From: Flammula alnicola
Lineage: Eukaryota > Basidiomycota > Agaricomycetes > Agaricales > Strophariaceae
NCBI GenBank assembly: GCA_015499995.1
Contig: JADNRV010000298.1
Coordinates: forward strand, 1-58,746
DNA: 58,746 bases
Direction of reading: 5' to 3'
Every line of letters begins with the position of its first letter. The stretch's first letter is position 1. Shown here piece by piece: positions 1 to 11,227 of the stretch. A model generated the notes under the pieces. That model was not told the origin of the DNA and searched no databases. It saw only the letters and a program-made list of their open reading frames with translations. Position numbers and translations under genes: made by a program.

Positions 1-400
1 AGTAAGGTAATCTCAAATCACCCAAAATTTTTCCACGGTCATATTGTTTGATCTTTCAGCTGGGCATCAGGTCTTTGAAAACGACGTTGAAGTTGACTAA
101 CTTTCTTTCCTCTCTCCTCGACGTATAATCGCCTGTCTCTGTATCTTGACGTTCTTGTCACCTTATAACCGCTTCCAATCATTCGAAATGGAGGGATACA
201 TAGCAGCTCGATTCCCATTGTTAGTACGTTGTTTGAGTGGGGCTGAACTCGGCAATGATGACATTATATATTCTTCGATCATATGCATATCACTCGTCCT
301 ACAAAAGCAACAGCCCATGCCCAGCTTCTTCCAGTTCTTTCCCTTTAACTACCACCACCGTGTCCAGTGTCCACCGACGCAGTGTTGAACCTCGCTCACT
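1..400. other. Upstream region, no gene recognised
   Basis: No convincing reading frame. The stretch before position 401 is pyrimidine-rich, as expected for the promoter and 5' leader of the SDR gene that follows. Confidence 0.4.
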
Positions 401-1656
401 ATGGGCAAGTCCAGTATGAACTCAGAGATAAACACGACGAAGCTATCGCCACGCCACATCCCCACTCTTTCGTATGCCATTCAGAACATCCTCATCTCCA
501 TCGCCTCCATAATTTCCTCCATGACTTCTTTCTTCTTCACCGTTTCAGTGATCTTGCCACTTTCCATCCTCAGACTGTTTATACCTGCAGATTTTCTACG
601 CGTACCGAGCACTCAGGGTAGTCGCAGAGTTATCCTCATCGTTGGCGCGTCTCGCAGCATTGGTTTAAATGTCCTCAAGCAATACGCCGACGATCCTGAC
701 GCCGTCATCATCGCCGCATCAAGTTCCATTGGTATGTCTTAAAGGCGGGGAGGTTCCTCGAATCCTGACGCGTTTATTCGATGCCTCTCTAGATTCCATT
801 CGGAATGTTGTCGTTGGGCTAGGTGATACACGGGCCACTGTACAATGTACCGAGGTTGATCTCTCGCTCTCGCGCAAGCAGGTTGCCGATAATATTCGCT
901 CGTTGGACAAACAATACGGGCCTATAACTCATTTGTACCAAGTCAGCGGTATCTCGAATCATCTGAAGGACAACAATTCGTGGGGTTTAGTATGCGTTTT
1001 ATCATTCGTTTGCATTTCTTAGGCGTTTCCTGACTCGAAGTTGATCCTTTAGGATGTCACCGCTGACATGATCGGCGTGAACGTTACTGGAACTGTCGCG
1101 TCCGTTCTTACTATGTACGAACTCATGAAGCAGCGCGGGTTTGGGAACATCGTATGTGACCTCGTTATTCATGCTTACCTTCCTCTGACACTCGGACATT
1201 TAAAGTGCATCGTTGGCTCTGCAGCCGGTCTTTACGGCCCTGCCAACATGATCTCATACGCCTCCACCAAGTCTTTCATCAACACGTTCTCGACTTCATT
1301 GCGCGTGTTGGCTGCCCAGCATGGAGTCGACGTCATCACTGTTCAGCCTGGCTTAATCGATACTAGCATGACGAAACAGATGCGTAGCCAAGGTAGCACG
1401 GTTCCCGCAATGGAGTTCGCGAGTGCGGAGAAGATGGCCATGAATATGAAGCAGGCCGTCGAGGGTGGAGGCGTTGGTGTCGTTAGCTGGCCTCTGAGGC
1501 AAAGCGTTGTGATGTATGCGCTCAAAGGTAATATTTTTCTCTCTTTCCAATCATAATTCTAATATTCTATTTCTTCTAGCCATCAATCCAATCTGCGAGG
1601 AGATTGGAAGGTGGGCGTCGATGGAAATGGGCTTGGCCGGGAGAAAAATCACTTAA
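401..1656 (+). CDS. Membrane-anchored short-chain dehydrogenase/reductase
   Basis: NAD(P)-dependent oxidoreductase of the SDR superfamily. Five exons read as 401-731, 793-989, 1053-1151, 1206-1527 and 1580-1656, giving 341 residues. The N-terminus (about residues 20-65) is hydrophobic and likely a membrane anchor. The Rossmann nucleotide-binding motif follows as VGASRSIG, and the catalytic Tyr/Lys pair is in YASTK, preceded by the VGSAAG serine region. PGLIDTSMTKQ matches the usual post-catalytic PG segment. The anchor plus classical SDR core resembles endoplasmic-reticulum lipid or steroid SDRs such as 3-ketodihydrosphingosine reductase, but the substrate cannot be read from sequence. The start is the first ATG giving a frame continuous with the anchor, and all splice junctions keep frame. 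Confidence 0.85.
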
Positions 1657-2418
1657 GGACCGGATCCAGATTTGTCTCTTTCTCGTCGTCAGTTCTGTAA
1701 TTTACTAGTAGCGATACGAATCACATCATCGGGAGTAACAACTTGTATGTTTTTGTAGGATTATTATAGACCCTCGAATAAAAAAATCCTGTCCAGGGAT
1801 ATGGAGTTTTCTCTCTCGAAAATCTTCACCTCTGGCAATGCCTTACGGTTTTGAGCGCCCAAAAGACACTTTAAGTGACCTCAGACGTTATTGATTTTTC
1901 ATCCGACCATTCGCCAGAATAATGACAGACCGGAGACCCACACGATAGCTGTACTTATACAAAGATCGATAAACTTTAACCTGTCAATAATAGCGCAATA
2001 AAGAGCATTAAAAATTTCATACTTCCACACACAAGCCATGGAAAGCTGAAACGATAAGATGCGGAATTTTCTACTGATACAAGCACTGAGATTGCTAGTG
2101 CCCGCTTGCTAAAATTTCGGAGAGCCCTGCTTTTCAGAAAAACATAGTAATATTCGAAGTGGAAATCGCCCTCAACTTTACGAAGACCTGTCAGTATGCC
2201 TCCACGGGACGGCTAAGTGGAATGAAACCCGGCTCCTGTCCTGCGTGACCCAAGACAAAATTGCAGACAGACCGCGATGCCGGGAAAATACGAAACCAAT
2301 ATTAACCTTGGCTATAGCCAAGCGCAACTGAATGTCCCTTTCGTTGTTCCACAAGAGTGAGCCTTTGGCTCCTGGTTTGCAAGCATCTTTCGGTGCATTC
2401 GAATTGCGAAAGGTATTC
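1657..2418. other. Intergenic, no gene recognised
   Basis: Contains the 3' flank of the SDR gene (AT-rich, with several AATAAA-like stretches) and no reading frame with coding character. Confidence 0.4.
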
Positions 2419-2673
2419 TTAACTTCGACCGTCGTTTTGGTCGTCTGCGGCTACCACGTTGGGTCCATTAACGGCCGGGGGATGCGAAGGCCGTGCTTCA
2501 ACCGCCGGTTTGACGAGGTAATAAATCTTGAACGCTGGGGTCGTCCAAAAGAGCCTACCGTAGGCAAGAGAAAGCGCTGCATACCGCCAATCCAGATCGC
2601 TTTGGGAATCGAGCTTATTCAGCTCGTCGTTGATGCTGGAGAAGATATTGAGAGGAAACGAGTCTGAGTCCAT
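2419..2673 (-). CDS. Small hypothetical ORF (uncertain)
   Basis: An 84-residue frame with a genuine ATG (MDSDSFPLNIF) and a plausible amphipathic first half, but no recognised family. A stop lies four codons upstream in the same frame. A longer frame on the same strand (2680-3144) sits just upstream and could be an earlier exon, but I found no splice that joins them convincingly. It may be the last exon of an unrecognised gene or chance. Confidence 0.2.
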   Translation of the reverse strand: MDSDSFPLNIFSSINDELNKLDSQSDLDWRYAALSLAYGRLFWTTPAFKIYYLVKPAVEARPSHPPAVNGPNVVAADDQNDGRS

Positions 2674-3225
2674 GACGCTCTATTTCTCCTCGCCGAAATA
2701 TGGAGTTCGTTTGACACTGCCAATAGTTAGGTTGGTGCAAGACGAGGTCAGTGCATTGTGTCGCCGAAACGAAGACAAAAAAGCAAAGAGATACGAGCAA
2801 GATTTGTACCTCCGCCCCACAAGAGGAACAGATAAGAGCATTGGTCCGAAGTCTGCTTCAAATGCATCGCAATTGTTCTGTGAGTATGGTATTTTAGCGT
2901 CAGACTTCATCGAGTCGTCCGAATGTGGAATGTATATCTTTAGTAGCCGTGGGTAGTGAAAGCGCGGAAACAGAGCCTCCCAACCGTAGTTCACCATAGA
3001 GAGAAAGAGAAAGATAAAAATAGGCCCAAGATCGATGAAAAGCAGCAAGATAAGTTCGTTTCGAAGTTCTGAACAAAAAAAAAAAGGCCAAAAATCAACA
3101 AAATTGGGATCGACTGAGGGCGGGTACATTTCGGTACAACACACGAAGTAACTCCATTTCCACGAGGAACACGATTGAGAGATGCAAGGGAGAAGTGAGG
3201 AAAAGGGTATACAATAATGATACCA

Positions 3226-3971
3226 TCACATCTGCAACCCAAACATCGTGCGGCCAGTTGCTACTCCTATTGCACTAGCACGATTGAAAGACCGTGGATC
3301 GGGTCCGCGTCGAAGAACAAGGCCATGTCTCGAGGCACTCTGTTCGCGGTAGATACTATCCGGCAACGGCTTTCCCATCCTTATTTTTTTTTTTAAATCC
3401 AAGTTAGCGAAAAACAACGAAGAAAACGAAAAAGAATGGAAACTTACTTGCAAAAATCACAAGAGCACGGTTTACTGCCCGTACCGTGGTGATCACATCC
3501 CCAATCCATCCCAGCATCCGTCCCACAACAAGTCCACCTAAACGCTTGCGGAAAGTAGTCGTATAATTTTTTCTCGTCCCCGCCAAACTCATTTTCGAAT
3601 TTCTCGCGCAACGAGTCAGACTCATCAGTGAAGCAATGACCCCATCCGGTTTCTTCTTTCGCGGAAGGCCAAGTGATGAGCTCCAAGTTTCCTTCGTGAA
3701 GGTTCCCGTCGCGACATTTGCGATGTTTGTCGTACCACTTGGCGCTGGACGGCGTTACTCCACACGAGAGTTTGTGGGTTTTCCAGTCAGCGGCTTGACA
3801 GTCTCTCCCTAAGCGAACGAATCAGGACCGTGAGCAAGAGATCGCTTGACGCTAGTAGGCCGAAAGTGATGGCTTACCGCAGTAGAAACGCCCGCGGCAT
3901 CGAGAGCAACGCTGGATGGTAGTCTCCTCAGATTGGGGCTTGTTGCAAACGGAGCAGGACACAGCTGGCAT
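3226..3971 (-). CDS. MYND-type zinc-finger protein
   Basis: Three exons on the minus strand. Exon 1 (from 3971) begins MPAVSCSVCNKPQ and, after an intron ending near 3810, continues GRDCQAADWKTHKLSC. Together they give the Cys/His spacing of a MYND zinc finger (CxxC, CxxC, CxxxC, HxxxC), a protein-protein interaction module. A second Cys-rich segment follows (WTCCGTDAGMDWGCDHH, then SCDFC). The final intron (gtaagt donor near 3446, acceptor near 3380) joins in frame to an Arg-rich tail ending at 3226. Short MYND proteins are common in Agaricomycetes, usually without an assigned partner. The second Cys/His cluster may be another zinc site; this is inference. Confidence 0.8.
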
Positions 3972-4315
3972 CTTCGACGTGGCGGACTGAGGCAAAGGTA
4001 CAAAAAAAAGGCGATTTTCTCTGCCAACCATTTTAATTTAGATTCTTGTTTGAGTCACGTGCGTTGCAACCAACTGATGGCGGGATCATCTACGGCAAGA
4101 GTACGGTTGGACTAAGGCAGGAGTAACCCTCCAATTACATGGCCTTTCATTGGCTTTTTCGTCGTCTTTGTAAGAGTCACCTTCTCAACCCATCACATTC
4201 TGGGTTTTCCTCTGCAAGGACACAACACTGTTGATGTTCGGTGCGACGCGATGGTAAGGAACTCGCGAGGACTTGGACTTGATTAATATATTACAAAATG
4301 GAAAGAGACAAATGC

Positions 4316-5791
4316 CTAATACAAAACTTTGCTCAACCTCTGAACCTCGTTCAGCAGGATGTCACCTTGTTTGACGACAGTTTCGTATTGCGCATTCTTT
4401 AGCGATGGCCGTGTTGTCTCGACGATGCCATGGACTTTGTCGATCGAGCAGTGCAGCCGGCCGTTGGCAATGAACCGGGAAAGTTCGCTAAGAACAATGG
4501 TCAGGTCGGCTAAGGAAAGAAGAATAGTCAAATGCGACATACCTATCCACAAAGTCAACGCTGACGCCGAATGCCGCACTGAGGCTCTGTAGTGTCAGAC
4601 TTCGGTAGGATTCGAGGAGTTGGCTGTACGCGAGGATGCGCATCTCGCGAACGTAGAAGCGGGCGTGAGGGGAAAGGATGCGCGAAGGGATAAGATGTGT
4701 CTGTTCGAGGGTAGCTAGAAGAACAATTAAGACGAGAGAAAACCGGAAGATGGTTTGCCCTACCAAGTGCTACGAAAAATTTATCATAATGACACTCGTA
4801 AAGATTCTTGACGAGGTCGCCAAGCACTGGAATTTCAGGAAGGACTTGGTTGACTTCGGGTGCTCCAATAAGCTATGACACGCAAGTTAGTCGAGGATAT
4901 GTGAAACTAGACAATCCCACTTACACGCTTTTTCAAGTCGACGCGTTTAAGAGAGAGGGTGTTGGCGATGACGGTCAACGAAACGAAATCGTTGTATGAA
5001 AGGAGTTCGGTGGCGGTAAATGTGGAGAGGGCGTCGAGCAAGAGTTCACCACCTCTCTTGAATTGTCGGATGGATATAAGGTGCAGGCCATTGTAGACCT
5101 TTAGCCTGTTGCGGCGATCCCAGTCTCCACCCTCATCAATCAACCTAGTAGTATCGATTATCAGCCAGGTGAAGCTTACACGAGGGGTTCGGACTTACTT
5201 CTCAGCCTTCGCCATGTTAGTCGTGACAACCTCGGTATCGCTGAAGAAGAAGCCTATGCGAACGATGGTGAGGACGATGTCGATGCGTGAGCCAAGGCCA
5301 GGTGTCTTCTCGAGAGCGAGCTTTTGTGCTTCGAGGGATCGTTCCTAAATAGTATACATGTCATGAAAGTCTTGAGTTGAAATTGTAGATAGACACCTTG
5401 TCTCCGATTCTCGTTAGGTAGTTGGCCCTCGCCTTGAGAGCGTCCGAGATTTCGGACTCTCCTTCCGTCTTCTCCGCCTCCGCGAGCCGCTCGTCGAGCT
5501 TCTTGAGCTCCTCCTCGTTGGCCTTTTCCATTTCGTCAAGTAGAGATTGATCGAGCAGAATTACAGAGGAGGTAGCTGTTATACTTTTGTAGTAAGGAGC
5601 CATCTCTGTATGAAAATATGTTAATTTCTTCGCTATGAAGAGAGCGTCAAGCACACACGATCGGCCTTGATCCCTTCGAGCAGCTCTTTGCGCGCATTGT
5701 CGTGAAGTGTCTTGAGAGCCGGGTTGGAGAGAATAAAAAGGTTTTGAGGAACTGTGAGATTTGGAATAGGGAGAACGACTTCGTCGGCCAT
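4316..5791 (-). CDS. RPN7: 26S proteasome regulatory subunit RPN7 (PSMD6), PCI protein
   Basis: Lid subunit of the 19S proteasome regulatory particle. At least six exons on the minus strand. The N-terminus reads [19 protein letters not shown] from 5791. The middle has the acidic helix ([16 protein letters not shown]) and helical repeats ([30 protein letters not shown]). The C-terminus carries the PCI winged helix and the hallmark tail ([20 protein letters not shown], then [20 protein letters not shown], then [13 protein letters not shown]), which matches PSMD6/Rpn7 closely. The PCI domain links lid subunits in the horseshoe. The gene starts 126 bases from RPN6, which is transcribed the opposite way, so the two probably share a promoter. 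Confidence 0.93.
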
Positions 5792-5917
5792 TGTGGATGG
5801 AGGAGGTTGAGGAGACGATATGATCGCCTGCGAGGAGACGCGTCAGCTCTATCTTCCCACGGCCTCGACGCGTGTACCTTGCCCATCGTGGTCCTCTTAC
5901 ACTTCAACTTTACATCC
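5792..5917. promoter_or_regulatory. Bidirectional promoter of RPN7/RPN6
   Basis: Only 126 bases separate the two divergent start codons, so this segment plus the 5' leaders must serve both lid-subunit genes. It contains two ACGCGT palindromes (5838-5843 and 5868-5873), 30 bases apart. ACGCGT is the MCB core used by MBF-type factors in yeasts; a role here is inference. I saw no copy of the yeast Rpn4 proteasome element GGTGGCAAA. Confidence 0.7.
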
Positions 5918-7729
5918 ATGTCCGATATCGCACAGCTCCTCACAAAAGCTCAAGAAAGCGCATCCTCAAATCCAGCGGAGGCCGAGAAGATATACAAGCA
6001 GATACTTTCGAATACGACCGGTCAGTGATATCAGCTCTGCAAAATGGCGAAGACTGAATTTGTAGCTCGATAGCTTCTACGTCGAAGGAGCCGCCTCGCG
6101 GAGATGACCATGTACAGGGCCTTCGTGATCAAGAGGTAGCTCTCCTTAAGCTCGGGGAGCTCTATCGAGATCAGAGGTATGTGGTTACAATAATCGACTT
6201 CTAAATCTCGCTCATTCGCTGTAGGAATGCACAAGGACTTGCGGATGTTATCACACAATCTCGGGCATTTATGTCATCGACGGCAAAGGCGAAGACTGCT
6301 AAACTCAGTACGTATCGAAACGGTTGTATAATACAATTTCTCACTATGGTTTAGTCCGAACATTGCTTGATTATTTCAACTCAATCCCCGGAAGCCAAAA
6401 TGTGCAGATGAAGACACTGACGGACAACATCGGGTGGGCCAAGAGCGAGAAGCGGATCTTCCTCAAACACAGTCTCGAGACCCGGCTTGTGGGACTGCAA
6501 GTCGTTCTTTCTTCGACGATATCTACTCTTATTGACCCTCTTCGCAGACAACTGGAAACCCAACAATACAAACCCGCTCTAACCCTCATCGATACTCTCC
6601 TAACCGAATTGAAGCGCCTGGACGACAAGATGATCCTGACTGAGGTCCATCTACTCGAAAGTCGCGTCTACCGCGGCATTGGTAACCTCGCGAAAGCTAA
6701 GGTTCGTCCATCTATCCACCTCCCTCATTGGCAAGAGTTAACATCCAGATAGGCAGCACTCACCTCCTCGAGAACCGCTGCTAATTCCATCTACTGCCCG
6801 CCTCACCTCCAAGCCGCCCTGGACCTCCAATCCGGCATCCTTCACGCCGAAGATAAGGATTACACCACCGCCTATTCCTATTTCTTTGAGGCATTCGAAA
6901 ACCTTTCTGCGCAAGGAGAGGAGAGCGCTCTCGGAGCCCTGAAGTATATGCTCCTTTGCAAAGTCATGCTTAACTTGGTATGTAGCCTCGTTTGTGCCGT
7001 TCCGGTTTTTAACAAACTATCTAATTTCAGCCAGAGGACGTCAACTCGCTTCTGACCATCAAGCTCGCACTCAAATATGCGAACATGAGGGACGTGGAGA
7101 GCATGCGGGCGATCGCTCGTGCACATCAGAATCGTAACCTCGCCGACTTCGAGAAAGCCCTCCGGGATTATAAAGAAGGTATGCTCATGTTCGTTCTCTT
7201 TCTTCCGACGAAGGCTGATTCGTCCCAGAACTATCCTCTGATCCGACCATTCGCTCCCACCTCGCCGCTCTATACGACACCCTCCTCGAGCAAAATCTCC
7301 TGCGGATCGTGGAGCCCTACTCAGTGGTGGAAATCGCATATGTCGCGGAAACCGTAGGACAGGAGAGGCAAGCTGTGGAGGCCAAGTAAGCCATGTATCC
7401 CTGAAAAAATTATACCACTCTAATTTTCTCTTTCCGTCGCGCCAGACTATCGCAGATGATCCTCGACAAGGTGTTTTACGGCGTCCTCGACCAAGGCAGA
7501 GGTTGTCTTATTGTCTACGATCAGCCCGAAGCCGACGTACGTCCGCACTCTGTCTATTTCTTGTTTTAGTTCTGATTTGCCTTCTGACAGAATACATATG
7601 GCGCTGCCATCGAAACCCTCGCGCAAGTGAGCAAAGTCGTCGAATCGTTATATGCCAAGGTATTTCTAGTGCCTCTTAAAGCTGGGTTTCCGTTCTGACT
7701 GTAATTTCTAGACTGTTCGCATCGCTTAG
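5918..7729 (+). CDS. RPN6: 26S proteasome regulatory subunit RPN6 (PSMD11), PCI protein
   Basis: Lid subunit that clamps the lid to the base and 20S core. Multi-exon plus-strand gene starting [18 protein letters not shown]. Helical solenoid segments are recognisable ([20 protein letters not shown], then [14 protein letters not shown], then [20 protein letters not shown]). The C-terminus carries the PCI part: [71 protein letters not shown], ending [15 protein letters not shown]. Order and wording match PSMD11/Rpn6. Introns of about 50-65 bases all preserve frame. The stop TAG is 7727-7729. It is divergent with RPN7, implying co-expression of two lid subunits. Confidence 0.93.
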
Positions 7730-8099
7730 AGTATATTAACCTCTGTATTAATAATCCATATATCATTCTCCTGTTTTCTCTAAACAAGTTGAAAGGAATA
7801 TCGCAATATGCTCTGGAGCAAGAATTAAGATTGAATTTTACAATTACAAAGTGGGTGATATAGTGGCCGTTAGATGCTATCCGCTTTTCCCCTGAGACAT
7901 AAACGCAGATTGGGGTAGATCGTAACGTTAAAGGTATACGTGCAAAAAACACGCCTTCCAAATGCTGCAACCTCACTCGCTCGGTGCTGATGGCGCAAGA
8001 TCGTGTCTATGAGGACAATATATGCCGGTATATTGTCTGCACCACCCGCAGACTCTCCTCCCTTTCCAGTCCCTCCCTCCGAGCCTTCAATGCCTGTAA
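7730..8099. other. Convergent 3' flank of RPN6 and the C2-like gene
   Basis: AT-rich 3' end of RPN6, then sequence that could be a further exon of the minus-strand gene: an open frame runs to 7870, reachable by a very short (44-base) intron near 8110-8155. I judge the simple stop at 8100 more likely. Confidence 0.35.
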
Positions 8100-10047
8100 T
8101 TACCCAGTCATACTTCGCACTACCCGCACCGCCTTGACCACTTGCATCCCGCCTACCCGTCCGCCTTGCGCCACCCGCTTCGCGCACCAATGGGCGCCGA
8201 ACACGAGGAATTGAAGAGACATGATGATGCCAACAAGGAAGCACATCACAATAACGCCTTGTGGCCAGGCGTCGAATGCAACCATCCCGAGGAAGCCCAT
8301 CATAGAAACAGCAGAGATGAACATGCACAGAGCTGGAACGCGGGCGGAGAGGGAGAAAAAGAAATATGATTCGAAGAGGTCTCGAGAGCGCGACTGGATG
8401 ATGGAGAAAAGGTGTGAGATAAGGCTGAAATAGAAAGATGGTAGCCTAAACCTACGATGAACGTCCTCAGGTCAGCCCAGTTGTATCGAAGGAGGAACCA
8501 CGCATCGCAGGCGATACCGAGCCCGGATGCTATGCTGGAAGTTGCGATGGCACCCCTTGCGTAAGAGTCGACGTTGAATATGGAACCAGGAGAGATAGAG
8601 AAAACGGCCGTGTCAACCCTGAAGATTTGAGAGATTAGGGAAGGTGACAAGAGAATACAAGGATAGGCCTACGCAGCCAGAGCGACGAGCTATAAGATAA
8701 GATGAGAAACTTGAGGATGGGGCAAGAAAACACAACCGAAGGTGCTTACCAATCCACCGATAAATGTCCATTCCTGCTGCAGCCGCCGAAAGACAGGCTC
8801 GAACTGATCATCCGTCTCCGCCGAAGCCAGCTCGCCGTACATAGTGAACGACGACAAAACCCTCTCCACCTTGGTCAGCTTTGGTGGAACCGTAATTTTC
8901 TCCGTATACCGAGGTAGGAGCATATCGGGCGAGGCTGCGATCCACTCTCCTTCTCCTGGCGAAAAGCTGATGATCTCGCCGTCATACGACCGGAATACGA
9001 GCTGCTCGTTGTGTTTCGAATAAGGGACAATTTCCTTGTCGTCGTCATCGATGCAGGTACCGCTATAGCTGTTGTCGTCGCGGAGGGATCGGGTTTCTGG
9101 GATATCTTCGCATTCGGAGCTCGAGCAGCCCTCGTCGTCTGTGTTGACAATGTATCCTCTTATTCGTCGTCGGATGGTTTGTGGAGGTTGTGAGGGTTCA
9201 TCGAAGGTAATCAAATCGGTCGCTGCGGAGCTGGAGTACTCTGACTCTGCTGAAGAAAGTGTTAAAAGGGAGGAACGGAGGGGGGATGCAAACGAAGGTA
9301 ATTCACCAGCTGAACCATTCCCATCGTCTGGCCAACCTGACGCATTCGATTCTACAGGTGATAGTGGAGGATCATGGATAGTGGGCGGGGCCTTGAGTCT
9401 CAGACGAAGCAGGGCACCTTTCTGAGGCCTGCCCTTACTGGCCACGCATTTCTGGTCTGCGGTTCGACACTGAAGACGAATTTCGAGATCTATGATACAT
9501 AGTTCAGAGACCGAGAGGTAGCGGCACAGAAGACTGAGACTCACTAGGTTCCGTCTCTTGCTTCTTCAAGAGCTCTCCAAGGGAATGAACTGCTGACGCC
9601 ACCAATATCTTTCGCTTCTTCTTCTTGCTTTGGGATCGGTGCCAAACATTTATCTCTACCCGAGAAGACGACGAGGCGTCATGACTGAGCAAGACAAGTA
9701 TGAGTGAGAGATAGAGATAACATCGAGAAAACCACTCACAATTTAAAGATCTCCTTTTGATTTATGTTTTGACCGTCCACTCCCAGAGTGGTTTCGTGAG
9801 TGTGATGTTTGTCGACCTCGACGGTCACGATCGGTCGCCAAGCCTTTTCGGGGCGCATGAGTCGCAAACCTTCGAGCAAAATAACTACAAAAACCCTAGT
9901 CAGTATCATTCACTTTTTGATGAATTATTTTGCTTACTAGTCAAGTGCCATGATCTAGTACCATATACTGTGTCAGATTCGAAAGGCAGGCGTTAGTAGG
10001 CGACGAATGACTCACTCTGGCTCCGTCGTTCCCGGTCCGTCGTACAT
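8100..10047 (-). CDS. C2-like domain protein with C-terminal membrane helices
   Basis: About eight exons on the minus strand. The N-terminal part forms a beta-rich C2-like module: EGLRLMRPEKAWRPIVTVEV, then SRVEINVWHRSQSKKKKRK, then VASAVHSLGELLKKQ, then NLEIRLQCRTADQ. A long acidic and Ser-rich linker follows (SSAESEYSSSAATDLITFDE, later DDDDKEIVPYSKHNEQ). The C-terminus has at least three hydrophobic helices (FIGGLLVALAAVDTAVF; ARGAIATSSIASGLG; MFISAVSMMGFLGMV and following). This looks like a membrane protein with a lipid-binding or scaffold module; no function is assigned. The first intron has a perfect TACTAAC branch site near 10000 and a gtgagt donor. The next splice (about 9880-9955) is less certain, as are the start at 10047 and the end, which could extend to 7870. 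Confidence 0.6.
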
Positions 10048-11227
10048 TGTTATATGTGTTTAGAGAGACATGGGGTTGGTTCCACCAGCGTTGACGGAAA
10101 GAGAGCACAAAAGACCCTGACCATGGTGGTCGCCAATTGATCGACAAGCTGTGTGTGCCTGATGTTGTGGGCGGTCGCCGGCATCAATAAACTGCCAAGC
10201 TTGGATGTCGTTTCCCAGCCTGTTACCTTGGTCCCGTCAGTGGTCCGTCTAAGTTACAGTACACAGCCAGCAGCGACAACCACCAAACTCGGGAAACTGG
10301 GGTCCTGGCTTTTTCACCCTTTACTAGACCCCTAACTTCCAGTGGGTAATTTCATTACGTTGCCTCCGCCTTCTTCGCATTTCTTTCTCTTAGGAAGAAA
10401 ATTCCTCGTCAAAGCATCCACCATCCTATATATCACCGACTTTCTGCTCCGCAGATTGGAATGCCCAGAAGACGTCATATAAATTATGCCGGTTCGTTCT
10501 GGTGAATTCAAGTTCTTTCCTGCTTGTGTATTCAGACGTTCGTTATTATTGGGCGCCTTTGGACATACCATCCTGCGACCGCGACGCCGAACACGACTGA
10601 AATCCATTGAGAAAATATCGGCGACGAAACTGTCAATTCCCAGATAAGCATTACAGACGATATACATGACTCTGCCAAAACTCTGTACCTCATTGAGTCG
10701 GTCGTCGCTACCGTTATTGCCAGGCTGAACGGCTGGGCATCCAAAATGCTTGTATAGATGAACGACAGGGTAACAAGCTTCAGCTTGGGGTCGGCGAGTA
10801 CTAGACATGCCTCGCGCAAGCTACATTCCAGCTGTCTACAGGGAATTTCCTCGATTCGTCGAGATGAGGATGTTGACTATGGTCGAAATGTAAAATGGCG
10901 AAGTAGGGGGGTCTTTCTCGGGAGAAATGAAGGAAGCAAAAAAATATCAAGGGCGGAGCATGCATGGCATGTTACAATAGGAAAGCGATATGTATAGATA
11001 TGCATAAGTAGGCCTCCGGAAACAGGGAGGGTCATGGGGAAGAGTTTGCCTCATCGAGGCTGGGAGGTACGTTAGGATATTGTAACAAGGTTGCCAAGGG
11101 TGGGGGGATATGTGTCCTCGAGAGTGAGTCAGAAATGAGTGTAGTGCAAGTTGGATGAAACGGGTGCGAGAGCTTGAAGGCTCGTAGTGGCGAAGTTTTG
11201 GAGAACATGGACCCAAGTTACCCTTGT
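10048..11227. other. Intergenic, no supported gene
   Basis: Two overlapping minus-strand frames (10332-10819) show no family resemblance and no consistent splicing. One has a hydrophobic run but starts without ATG. The part nearest 11227 is the 3' flank of the next minus-strand gene. Confidence 0.35.

Noticed and set aside
2680..3144. 154-residue minus-strand frame
   Set aside because: Low-complexity Phe/Leu-rich composition, T-rich tract translation; no splice joins it convincingly to the small downstream frame.
7870..8160. C-terminal extension of the C2-like protein
   Set aside because: Needs a 44-base intron, below the usual size here; the in-frame stop at 8100 is simpler.
10332..10819. 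Overlapping minus-strand frames as a membrane protein gene
   Set aside because: One begins without ATG, neither resembles a known family, and they overlap in different frames.
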